A DNA stretch of 21,454 nucleotides from JACDBE01 sp051002015 (GTDB lineage: Bacteria; Actinomycetota; Acidimicrobiia; Spongiisociales; UBA5794). Below, one piece after another: positions 1-6,464 of the stretch. Numbering within the stretch: the stretch's first letter is position 1; every line of letters starts with the position of its first letter. Location of the stretch: NCBI GenBank assembly GCA_051002015.1, contig JBPCMS010000098.1:1-21454 (forward strand), read 5' to 3'. Below the pieces are notes generated by a model, which saw only the letters and a list, made by a program, of their open reading frames with translations, had not been told where the DNA came from and searched no databases. The position numbers and the translations under genes were made by a program.

Positions 1-47
1 TCAACCGCGAGATGGTCGCCCTCTTCACCAGATCCCGGACCGGCTGA
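1..47 (+). CDS. 3' end of an unidentified gene
   Basis: A reading frame enters from the left edge and stops with TGA at 45-47. The visible residues, NREMVALFTRSRTG, are too few to assign a family. It is followed within 8 bases by a strong GC hairpin (55-78), as expected at a gene end, which is the main reason for calling it coding. It converges on the LigD-type polymerase gene. Nothing can be said about its function. Confidence 0.4.
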   Translation, partial: NREMVALFTRSRTG

Positions 48-54
48 ACCGTTT

Positions 55-78
55 CCCCTCCCCCCAATGGGGGAGGGG
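55..78 (+). terminator. GC-rich hairpin after the left-edge gene
   Basis: A perfect 10-bp stem (55-64 with 69-78) closes a CAAT loop. It lies 8 bases after the TGA of the left-edge gene. There is no T tract after it, so it would be a U-less terminator or RNA-stabilising hairpin, as is common in very GC-rich bacteria. A related, weaker hairpin in opposite orientation lies at 190-208, so the two may be a pair of dispersed repeat elements serving the two convergent genes. Confidence 0.5.
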
Positions 79-170
79 TGGCTGAGCCAATCGCCGCAGG
101 CGGACAAGTACAGCCGGGGCGGGGGAAAGCAGCCCGGACCGCGCCGCCGGCGTCCCCGGTATCCCACCCC

Positions 171-208
171 GCCTCGCAAAGCCGAGGCACCCCTCCCAAT
201 GGGACGGG
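171..208 (-). terminator. double hairpin downstream of the LigD-type polymerase gene
   Basis: Reading away from the polymerase stop codon (218) there is first an imperfect CCC-TCCC/GGGA-GGG hairpin (190-208, same AAT/ATT loop as the 55-78 hairpin). A second hairpin follows with GCCTCG/CGAGGC arms (171-176 and 183-188). There is no T run. The position directly after the stop, between convergent genes, suggests transcription termination or mRNA 3'-end protection. Function is inferred. Confidence 0.45.
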
Positions 209-217
209 AAAGGCGGG

Positions 218-1144
218 CTACGTGGGATCGAGGTTGGCGGCGGTCAGCATCCGGGTCAGGCGACGGCGGCGGGGGTTGAGCGAGCGGGCGTGGCGGCGCA
301 TGCCCGACCACGGGTCGCCAACCTTGGCCAACCGGTCGGGCACGGTCGTCATGGTCCAGCCGTCCGGTCGCAGCCCCGGGTCGTCGAGCTCGTCCCAGGT
401 GATCGGGGTCGCCACCGTGGCCCCGGGCCGGGGCCGCACCGAGTACGGGGCGATCACGGTCTGCGCCCAGGCATTGCGGGCGATGTCGACGTAGAGGCGA
501 TCCCGGCGGGAGACCTTGCGCGCCTCGACGGTGAGATCGTCCGGATGGATGGCGGCGAGCAGTCGGGCGAGGTCGTTGACAAAGCCGTGGACGGCTTCGG
601 TGTCCGCCGACCGGTCGAGCGGGACCACCACGTGGATCCCCCGGGAACCGGTCGCCTGCAGGTACGCGCCGAGGTCGAGGTCGTCGAGCACCTCCCTGGT
701 CCACCGGGCCGCCCGCCTGACCGGCTCGAAGTCGTCCGTCGAAGGATCGAGGTCGATGACCATCAGGTCGGGCCGTTCGAGCCGGTCGGCCCGACTCGGC
801 CAGCGATGGAACGAGATCGTGCTCAGGTTGGTCAGTGCCAGCAGCGCCGCCTCGTCATCGACCACCGGGTGGCGCACGGTCCCGCCCTCCTTACGGACCT
901 CCACGGTGCGGATCCAGTTGGCCACCCCCCGGCCCGCCTCCTTCTGATAGAACCCGGCCTGGCCGATCCCCTCCGGGAATCGCTGCAGCATCAGCAGCCG
1001 GTCGACCAGATGCGGAACCATCACCCCGGCAACGGCGTGGTGGTATACGGCGAGGTCGGCCTTGGTCAGATCGTCCTCGGGGAACAGCACCCGTTCGGGA
1101 TGAGTGATCTTCACGGTGCGCCCGCCGACCCGGTAGCTGGTCAT
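218..1144 (-). CDS. stand-alone LigD-type polymerase (archaeo-eukaryotic primase family)
   Basis: 308 residues, about the length of the isolated polymerase domain of LigD. This domain fills gaps and adds ribonucleotides at broken DNA ends during Ku-dependent non-homologous end joining. Visible signatures: an N-terminal region starting with VKITHPERVLFP, the catalytic DLD at residues 131-133, SRGIH at 167-171 (nucleotide binding) and a third metal-binding Asp in RLYVD at 220. No nuclease or ATP-dependent ligase domain is attached and no ku gene is visible, so the partners must be encoded elsewhere. The start ATG has no clear Shine-Dalgarno. A -10-like TAGATT lies 10 bases upstream (1155-1160), so a very short leader is likely. 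It is divergent from capA across a 50-base dyad (1194-1243). It could alternatively act as a primase-like repair enzyme outside NHEJ. Confidence 0.93.
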   Translation of the reverse strand: MTSYRVGGRTVKITHPERVLFPEDDLTKADLAVYHHAVAGVMVPHLVDRLLMLQRFPEGIGQAGFYQKEAGRGVANWIRTVEVRKEGGTVRHPVVDDEAALLALTNLSTISFHRWPSRADRLERPDLMVIDLDPSTDDFEPVRRAARWTREVLDDLDLGAYLQATGSRGIHVVVPLDRSADTEAVHGFVNDLARLLAAIHPDDLTVEARKVSRRDRLYVDIARNAWAQTVIAPYSVRPRPGATVATPITWDELDDPGLRPDGWTMTTVPDRLAKVGDPWSGMRRHARSLNPRRRRLTRMLTAANLDPT

Positions 1145-1193
1145 CAGGTGCCCGAATCTAGGTGACGAGCGGGCGCCAAGACCCCCTCTCGCG

Positions 1194-1243
1194 TTTCTTA
1201 GGATCGAAACGCGTCGCTGGTGACGCGTTCGGGTCCTAAGAAA
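1194..1243. promoter_or_regulatory. 50-base dyad between the divergent polymerase and capA genes
   Basis: Two 22-base arms (1194-1215 and 1222-1243) are inverted copies with 19 of 22 positions identical and a 6-base spacer, GCTGGT. The outer ends are TTTCTTAGGA and TCCTAAGAAA. The inner parts contain ACGCGTC and GACGCGT. It sits between two divergent start codons (1144 and 1278), where a terminator is not expected, so an operator for a dimeric or tetrameric regulator or a structured leader is more likely. The regulator is unknown. Confidence 0.55.
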
Positions 1244-1265
1244 ATCGCGGAGCTCCCCCGCCTCC

Positions 1266-1271
1266 TAGCCT
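1266..1271 (+). promoter_or_regulatory. putative -10 box of capA (TAGCCT)
   Basis: TAGCCT ends 6 bases before the capA ATG and there is no Shine-Dalgarno, the spacing expected for a leaderless transcript starting at the A of ATG. The same hexamer or a close variant precedes at least six other starts in the window (see findings). No -35 box is recognisable. Confidence 0.45.
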
Positions 1272-1277
1272 TGCCCG

Positions 1278-2414
1278 ATGCGTGGGGTCCTCGCCTTGCT
1301 GATGCTCGCCGTCGCCGTGGCCGGATGCGCCTTGGGAGTGGCGGACACACCGTCGACCGGTCCGGCGACACCGTCCCCGACCACCCCCACCGGAGAGGTG
1401 ACCGCCACGGCCCCTCGGGCAACGGCGACCACCACAACCACCGTTGCCCCCACCACGACCACCCGGGCTCCGCTGCCGCCGATCAGCATCGTCGTCGCCG
1501 GCGACACCTCCTTCACCCACGGGCTGGACCAGCGCGACCCGCTTGGCGACATCGCCCCGGTCCTGGCCGACGGCGACCTGACCATCGTCAACCTGGAGAC
1601 CACCGTCGCCGAGACCGAGGTGGGAGCACCCGTCGACAAGGTGTACACCTTCAAGTCGCCGCCGATCACCGCCCAGATCCTCGCCGCCGCCGGGGTCGAC
1701 GTGGCCGCTCTGGCCAACAACCACGCCCTGGATTACGGCACCGAGGCGGTGCTGCGCACCATCGAGATCCTGGAGCAGGCCGGGCTCGCCGTCGCCGGCA
1801 CCGGCCCCGACCCGGCCACCGCATACGGCGGGACCCGGCTCCGGGTCCACGGCTGGAGGGTGGCGGTGCTGTCGTTCACCCGGGTCCCGTGCGACCGGCC
1901 CGAGCCGGGCGAGACCTTCATCCCCGAGATCGCCTGGGCCTGTCCCCAGTTCGCCGGGGCCACCGTCGATGCGGTGGCGACGGCCGCCGACGGCGCCGAT
2001 CTGGTGGTGGTGATGGCGCACTGGGGCATCGAGCGACAGGCCTGCCCCGATTCTCACCAGCGCGATCTGGCCTCGACCTGGATCGAAGCCGGCGCCGACA
2101 TGGTGGTGGGCAGCCATCCCCACGTCCTCCAGGGGGTGCAGCGGATCGACGACGCCTGGGTGGTGTACTCGACCGGGAACTTCGCCTTCCCGTCTGCCCG
2201 CGAGGCGTCGTCGTACACCGCGGTGTTCCGCTTCGACGTCACCGAGTCGGGCACGACGCTCACCGCCATCCCGGTCCGGATCGTCGACGGGCGCCCCGTC
2301 CTCGCCGAGGGATCTCGGACCGAGATCCTCGACGACCTCACCACCCGCTCGTTCGGCATCGCCTTCGATCGGAATGGTGTCGCCTCCCCCACCAACCAAC
2401 CCGGCGGCTGCTGA
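1278..2414 (+). CDS. CapA-family lipoprotein (metallophosphatase fold)
   Basis: 378 residues. A lipoprotein signal ends in a VAGC lipobox with Cys17, followed by a Thr/Pro-rich spacer (about 22-67) that would hold the domain off the membrane. The folded part carries the CapA/PgsA-type calcineurin-like motifs in order: GDTSF (75-79), NLE (105-107), NNHALDYG (147-154), HWG (248-250), GSHPH (278-282) and STGNF (298-302). CapA of Bacillus takes part in poly-gamma-glutamate capsule assembly, but most actinobacterial relatives have no cap operon and their substrate is unknown. No capB/capC is visible here, so a capsule role should not be assumed. The gene appears leaderless. Its last ~175 bases and the following ~64 bases recur in diverged form at 9171-9409, where the rest of the gene is missing. 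Confidence 0.9.
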   Translation: MRGVLALLMLAVAVAGCALGVADTPSTGPATPSPTTPTGEVTATAPRATATTTTTVAPTTTTRAPLPPISIVVAGDTSFTHGLDQRDPLGDIAPVLADGDLTIVNLETTVAETEVGAPVDKVYTFKSPPITAQILAAAGVDVAALANNHALDYGTEAVLRTIEILEQAGLAVAGTGPDPATAYGGTRLRVHGWRVAVLSFTRVPCDRPEPGETFIPEIAWACPQFAGATVDAVATAADGADLVVVMAHWGIERQACPDSHQRDLASTWIEAGADMVVGSHPHVLQGVQRIDDAWVVYSTGNFAFPSAREASSYTAVFRFDVTESGTTLTAIPVRIVDGRPVLAEGSRTEILDDLTTRSFGIAFDRNGVASPTNQPGGC

Positions 2415-2478
2415 GACCGGCGGTGTCCGTCGGTCCTGACCCCGACCTCGTCGAGGTAGCCGAGCAGGTCGGCGGGGC
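2241..2478. repeat. left copy of the flanking direct repeat (capA-HAD junction)
   Basis: This ~238-base segment covers the end of capA and, on the other strand, the last ~20 codons of a HAD phosphatase gene. It matches 9171-9409 in the same orientation. I counted about 31 differences including one indel, roughly 87% identity. Similarity starts abruptly at ACCGAGTCGG and fades after the GGTCGGC block. The copies bracket the accessory block and each carries the stub of the gene that is whole at the other copy. Confidence 0.85.
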
Positions 2479-2717
2479 CACGAAAGGGATGGGACGATCG
2501 AGGTCGGCCGTGCGTCCGTGCCCCTGGAGGTCCGTCGCGACGACCTGGTGGCGCTCCGCCAGCGCGGGGAGGATCGGCCCGACCATCTCGGCCGACCCGG
2601 GCCCACCGTGCAGAAGGATCATCGGCCGCCGACACCGCACCTGGAAGCCCCCCGCTCGACTCCGACGCCACGATCTCGTCGATGGTCGTCTGGACCCGGT
2701 CCTGGATGTCGCTCATG
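2415..2717 (-). pseudogene. chimeric hydrolase remnant (three joined fragments)
   Basis: An ATG at 2717 with a good GGAGG site starts MSDIQDRVQTTIDEIVAS, which resembles the N-terminus of class C beta-lactamase-like serine hydrolases (from memory). Within ~25 codons the frame changes, and 2640-2490 encodes an alpha/beta hydrolase start: RPMILLHGGPGS (oxyanion loop), then ALAERHQVVATDLQGHGRT. No nucleophile elbow follows. Instead the sequence runs into ADLLGYLDEVGVRTD, which matches the C-terminus of the HAD phosphatase encoded at 9357-10031 (ADLFRHLDEVGVRTD), with the stop codon lost. The pieces are in different frames, so no working enzyme can be made. It marks the left junction of the accessory block. 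Confidence 0.65.
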
Positions 2718-2847
2718 GCGTCCTCCGGCACGCTCGTGGTGGTGTTCACCAGTCTGACGGGCGGCGGCGCGGAAACTCGTCGCCGCAGGCCGAGGGTGCT
2801 GACGCCGGCCATCCCGAAGCACGCGTAGGGCATGTCGGCGGTGGCGT

Positions 2848-2876
2848 TTGCGCCATACCATGGCGTCGTCCATACT
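2848..2876 (+). promoter_or_regulatory. putative promoter of the DUF4242-cyclase gene
   Basis: TTGCGC (2848-2853), a 17-base spacer and CATACT (2871-2876) fit a sigma-70-type promoter. The -10 box ends 9 bases before the ATG at 2886, so transcription would begin at or within a few bases of that codon. This supports 2886 as a leaderless start rather than the upstream ATG at 2832. Confidence 0.4.
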
Positions 2877-2885
2877 TCCGGCTGG

Positions 2886-3701
2886 ATGCCGTACTACATG
2901 GACCGTCACGATCTCCAGGGCGCGGCGGCTGCAGATGTGGCTGCAGCGCACATGAAGGACATCTCCATCCAGGACGCGTACGGCGTCCAGTACGTCCACT
3001 ACTGGCTCGACTACGAGCGGCAGCATGCCTTCTGCCTCGCCAAGGGTCCGAACGAGGAGGCTGTGGCCGCGGTCCACCGGGTGTCACACGGCCTCGTCGC
3101 CAATCAGATCATCGAGGTCGACGCGGGGGCCGTCACCGGCTTCATGGGCGCCATCGTGCACCGCCCGGTCGGCGAGGCGTACGTCGACACGGCGTTCCGC
3201 GCCATCCTGTTCACCGACATCGAAGGCTCGACGAGCATGACCCAGCGGCTCGGCGACGCGGGCGCCATGGCGGTCCTCCGGAGACACGATGAGATCGTGC
3301 GTGCCGCGCTGGAGCGAACCGGCGGCACAGAGGTGAAGCACACCGGTGATGGGATCATGGCCTCCTTCAGGTCGATCGCGGGCGTCGTCGAGGCCGCCGT
3401 GGAGATCCAGCGCACGCTCGCCGAGGGGGAACGCGCCGGCCTGATGCCGTTGGGCGTCCGGATCGGAATCGCTGCCGGCGAGCCCGTGACAGATGGCGAT
3501 GACCTCTTCGGCTCGGTCGTTCAGCTCGCCTCGCGCCTGTCATCGCGGGCCGGTCCGCGCACGATCCTCGTCTCCAGCGCGGTCCGCGACCTGGCCGGTG
3601 GAAAGGGGTTTCGCTTCAGCCCTGCGAAAGCATTGCGCCTCAAGGGTTTCGACGAGCCCATGCGCGCCTCCGAGGTCGAGTGGCAGCCGGGACCCGTCTA
3701 G
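2886..3701 (+). CDS. DUF4242 (SCO4226-like) domain fused to a class III nucleotidyl cyclase
   Basis: 271 residues from ATG 2886; the frame is open from ATG 2832, but family-like sequence begins at MPYYMDRHDL. Residues ~1-85 look like the small DUF4242/SCO4226 nickel-binding-type ferredoxin fold (YGVQYVHYWLDYERQHAFCLAKGP region). Residues ~103-267 form a class III adenylate/guanylate cyclase catalytic domain. Metal-binding Asp residues sit in FTDIEGST and KHTGDG, a Lys just before the second Asp and GDDLFG give the Lys/Asp pair usual for ATP, and VVQLASRL carries the conserved Arg but has Gln where many cyclases have the transition-state Asn. No membrane segment or signal peptide is seen, so it is a cytosolic, probably homodimeric enzyme that may make cAMP in response to a ligand or metal on the N-terminal domain. 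The sensory role is inference. The gene's end overlaps a GNAT remnant on the other strand by 4 bases. Confidence 0.85.
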   Translation: MPYYMDRHDLQGAAAADVAAAHMKDISIQDAYGVQYVHYWLDYERQHAFCLAKGPNEEAVAAVHRVSHGLVANQIIEVDAGAVTGFMGAIVHRPVGEAYVDTAFRAILFTDIEGSTSMTQRLGDAGAMAVLRRHDEIVRAALERTGGTEVKHTGDGIMASFRSIAGVVEAAVEIQRTLAEGERAGLMPLGVRIGIAAGEPVTDGDDLFGSVVQLASRLSSRAGPRTILVSSAVRDLAGGKGFRFSPAKALRLKGFDEPMRASEVEWQPGPV

Positions 3702-3820
3702 CACCAGGTTCGTCGTGCCCGAGCTCGACCCCTTGGTAGCCTGCCGTGCTCGCCGAAGATTGCCCGCAGGTCCTCCCACGTCGCGTGGTTGGCGGGAACG
3801 ACCGTGATGCCATCCGTCAT
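3698..3820 (-). pseudogene. N-terminal stub of a GNAT acetyltransferase (second copy of the pair)
   Basis: The ATG at 3820 overlaps the TGA of the cyclase-like gene (ATGA, 4 bases), exactly as in the intact pair at 5377-5380. The first ~28 residues (MTDGITVVPANHATWEDLR and on) align with the start of the intact GNAT (MTDAIRSIPANRASCDELE). Similarity then ends and the frame stops after 40 codons, against 203 in the intact gene. Truncation occurs near 3735, close to the end of the cyclase fusion gene, so an old recombination joint is probably there. No function is expected. Confidence 0.75.
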
Positions 3821-4772
3821 CCCGATGCCGCTCTCGAAGCGAGCGATCGACCGGCCGCGTCGGCCCAGCGAAGGACCCGCAGGGCACGCAGGGTGATCCA
3901 GCGGCTCGGCTTGCCCTCGCCATCGTCCATACCGATGTCCAGCTGGTCGGGATGCGGGTTCTCCAGCGGCCATCGGCCATCCTCGCTGCGCTTCTGCATG
4001 ACCAGCTCGATGGCATCCGCGACCCGCTCGTCGGGCTCGACCTCGGCGGCGCGCAGGTAGTCGAGCCCCCGCAGCGCGTCGTAGTGGTATCCGGTCGGGT
4101 ATGAGAACTGGGTGAAGGCCGGATCGATGATCTCGCCGGTCGACAGCCGGCGGAGTATGCGACGCTCGAGCAGGTACTCCTGGCCCCGGAGGCGGGCGGT
4201 CCTCACCTCGGCGGTGCCGCCCGTGGCTCGCTCGTGCTCCAGCAGGCCTTCGAGCACGTTGATAGTCGTGTGGAGCGACCCACGCGTGGAGCCGTTCTCC
4301 TGCTCGCAGTTCCACCCGCCGTCGTCCATCTGCTCCCCGAGCAGCCAGTCGACGAGGCCCTGCCCGTCCTGGCCGAAGTACGCGCCGACCGCCAGGACCC
4401 TGCCGTTGATGCATGGCTCGACCTCGCCCGCGAAGAACGGCTTGTTGTCCCACCAATGCCACCTCACGTTGTCGCGGACAAGGGTTACCGCACGGCGCGC
4501 CTCGGTGCCCTGCGGATCTAGACCCATCTCGCGCAGCCACACCAGCGTCGCCAGGCAGCCCACTCGGGGCTGGAGGTCCACTCGGGGTTGGAAGGGTCGC
4601 CGCCCCACTGCCCATCCGCGGTCTGACGGGCAAGCAACTGCGAGCCCCAGCCTTCCGTGGCCACCCTGGCGCGCTCGCCGGCTACGGCGGCCACCGGTGT
4701 GTCGGTCAGGTCGCGCATGACCTGCCAGCGGATGGAGGGGTCGCCATCGAGGAGCCAGTCGATGACGTTCAT
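3817..4772 (-). pseudogene. squalene-cyclase-like alpha/alpha-toroid protein, copy 1, frameshifted
   Basis: The first ~70 codons (MNVIDWLLDGDPSIRWQVMRDL to NPEWTSSPEW) are in one frame. The remaining ~245 codons, from LATLVWLREMGLDP to the end, are one base out. The switch lies at the CCC run 4559-4561, and restoring one base gives 318 residues collinear with copy 2 at 5377-6315. The sequence has the repeats of the prenyltransferase/squalene-cyclase toroid (DGQWGG, DDGGWNCE, DGRWPLE) but no DxDD acid motif, so terpene cyclisation is not supported. Its ATG overlaps the preceding GNAT stop by 4 bases and its TGA overlaps the next GNAT stub by 4 bases. Either a decayed gene or a one-base consensus error. 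Confidence 0.85.
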
Positions 4773-5380
4773 CGGTCAAAGTCGATCCGCATCACGAGCC
4801 GGCGCTTCGTGGCATGGCTGACCTCGGTGAGCCCGGCCGCGGCGAATACGCTGGGGCTGCCGACATGGATTTCATCCCAGGTGATCTTCTGTCCGGGGTG
4901 GGTGATCATCGGGTATCCCTCGAGCGCACGGGTTCCGCGTTGCTGGGCGAAGTCGACGGCGGCCTGCGCGAGCGCATAGCTGATGCCTTGGCGTCGGAAC
5001 CCGGCGCGGGTGAAGATGCAGGTCACCGCCCAGACGCTGTCGTCGGTCTTGTCCTCCGCTCGGCCCTCCCAGGGGACGCGGTTGTTGCGCAGCAAGCCCG
5101 TGTAGGCGGTGCGCCGCTCGACCGCGCACCAGCCGACGGGCTCGCCGTCCAGGTACGCGACGAGGCCGCTCGTCGTGCCCGACTCCGCGTGACCACAGTT
5201 GGTCTGCTGGCGGAGCCGGAAGGCGCGTTCCTCTGCGGGAAACGCGGCAAAGGTCTCCCTCCGCCGCAGCTTGTACCGCTGGCACTGGCACGTGGCCGCG
5301 GGCCTGCGCGTGGCGAACACAGCCTCAAGTTCGTCGCAGCTCGCCCTGTTGGCGGGGATGCTCCTGATGGCGTCCGTCAT
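4769..5380 (-). CDS. GNAT-family N-acetyltransferase, coupled to the cyclase-like genes
   Basis: 203 residues from ATG 5380. The frame is open further upstream, but the chosen ATG forms an ATGA overlap with the stop of copy 2, and the GNAT stub at 3820 begins at the same place. The N-terminal part carries CQCQRYKLRR, typical of one actinobacterial GNAT subgroup. The acetyl-CoA core is VWAVTCIFTRAGFRRQGISYAL (about residues 117-138), with the R-x-x-G-x-S/A pyrophosphate loop, preceded by LVAYLDGEPVGWCAVE. The acceptor substrate is unknown. It sits between two cyclase-like genes with 4-base overlaps on both sides, so the three are almost certainly one mRNA with coupled translation. A helper or modifier role with the toroid protein is inferred. 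Confidence 0.88.
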   Translation of the reverse strand: MTDAIRSIPANRASCDELEAVFATRRPAATCQCQRYKLRRRETFAAFPAEERAFRLRQQTNCGHAESGTTSGLVAYLDGEPVGWCAVERRTAYTGLLRNNRVPWEGRAEDKTDDSVWAVTCIFTRAGFRRQGISYALAQAAVDFAQQRGTRALEGYPMITHPGQKITWDEIHVGSPSVFAAAGLTEVSHATKRRLVMRIDFDR

Positions 5381-6315
5381 GCCGATGCGGCGCTCGGAAC
5401 AGGCGAACGGCCGGCGGCCTCGGCCCAGCGAAGCACGCGAAGCGCCCGCAGCGTAATCCATCGGCTCGGCTCACCCTCGCGCTCGCCGAGGTCGACAAGC
5501 AGCTCGTCGTGGTGGGCGTGCTCGAGCGGCCACCGGCCGTCAGCATCGCGCTTCGAGGCGAGGATCTCGAGTGCCTCGGCCGTCCGATCGTCGGGCGCGA
5601 CTCCGGCATCCCGCAGGTAGTCGAGAACACGCAGGAGGTCGTAATGCCACCCGTTTGGGAACGCGAGGTACAGCCAGCGCGGGCTCGCCATCTCGCCGGT
5701 CGACAGGCGCCGAAGGAGCCGCCGCGCGAGCAGGTACTCCTCTCCGCGCTCGCGGGCGGCGGCGACGTCGGCATTGCCCCCGACGGCGCGCTCGTACTCG
5801 AGCAATCCCTCGAGCACGTTGATCGTGGTCTCGAACGACCCGCGCCTCGATCCGTTCTCCTGCTCGCAGTTCCAGCCGCCGTCGTCCATCTGCTCGGTCA
5901 GGAGCCGGTCGACGATCCCGCCGACGTCCTCGCCGAAGTACGCCCCGATCGCGACGGCCTGGCCGTTGATACACGGCTCGACCTCGCCCTGGAAGTACGG
6001 CTCACTCTCGTGCTCCCATCGGCTGTTCTCCCGGACGAGCGCGATCGCCCGCCGTACCTCGTCGTCGGTGGGGTCTATCCCGAACTGGCGCATGAGCTGG
6101 AGGGTCGGCGTGACGGACGTCCACTCGGGGAAGTACGCACCACCGTGCCAGTTGCCGTCGGCACCCTGGGCGGCGAGCAGTTGCGCCCCCCAGCCGTCGC
6201 CCGCGACTCGGGCGCGTTCGGCCGCGACCTCGTCGGGGGACGCATCGGTCAGATCGCGCAGGACCTGCCAGCGGATCGACGGATCAGAGTTGAGGAGCCA
6301 ATCGATGACGTTCAT
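5377..6315 (-). CDS. squalene-cyclase-like alpha/alpha-toroid protein, copy 2 (intact)
   Basis: 312 residues. The ATG at 6315 was chosen because copy 1 begins with the same MNVIDWLL sequence. The frame upstream of it is open but unlike the family. The protein is a run of alpha-helical repeats with DGNWHGG, DDGGWNCEQENGS, RLSTGEM and DGRWPLEH signatures, as in the toroid fold of squalene/hopene cyclases and protein prenyltransferases. The DxDD catalytic acid motif is absent, and at half the usual cyclase length only one toroid is expected, so the activity is unknown. No signal peptide or membrane segment. There is no Shine-Dalgarno; TACGAT ends 7 bases before the ATG (6323-6328), suggesting a leaderless start. 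First gene of a coupled series: cyclase-like, GNAT, cyclase-like, GNAT stub. Confidence 0.85.
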   Translation of the reverse strand: MNVIDWLLNSDPSIRWQVLRDLTDASPDEVAAERARVAGDGWGAQLLAAQGADGNWHGGAYFPEWTSVTPTLQLMRQFGIDPTDDEVRRAIALVRENSRWEHESEPYFQGEVEPCINGQAVAIGAYFGEDVGGIVDRLLTEQMDDGGWNCEQENGSRRGSFETTINVLEGLLEYERAVGGNADVAAARERGEEYLLARRLLRRLSTGEMASPRWLYLAFPNGWHYDLLRVLDYLRDAGVAPDDRTAEALEILASKRDADGRWPLEHAHHDELLVDLGEREGEPSRWITLRALRVLRWAEAAGRSPVPSAASA

Positions 6316-6322
6316 GGTGGGC

Positions 6323-6328
6323 ATCGTA
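6323..6328 (-). promoter_or_regulatory. putative -10 box (TACGAT) of the cyclase-like/GNAT series
   Basis: On the minus strand TACGAT lies 7 bases before ATG 6315, with GTCGAC 17 bases further upstream as a possible -35. This is a TAnnnT-type box at the spacing expected for a leaderless mRNA. The 149 bases between this gene and the methyltransferase stop (6465) hold nothing else I can recognise. Confidence 0.35.
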
Positions 6329-6464
6329 CGCCGCATAGATGGGACGTCGACGCGATCACCGAGTTCCTCGGTCCCACGTACGGCGAGGTCTCGCGCGACG
6401 GCGAGGAGCCCAGACCGAGGCCGCGGCGCGAACTCATCGGTCGCGCCGTGCACCCTGCCGTCGG

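Noticed and set aside
2832..2885. Earlier ATG at 2832 for the cyclase fusion
   Set aside because: The 18 extra residues do not resemble the family, and the promoter boxes at 2848-2876 would lie inside the coding region.
1220..3292. 690-codon plus-strand open frame over capA and the region after it
   Set aside because: Composition is Arg/Pro/Gly-rich as in shifted high-GC frames; it overlaps the well-supported capA in another frame and part of the cyclase gene.
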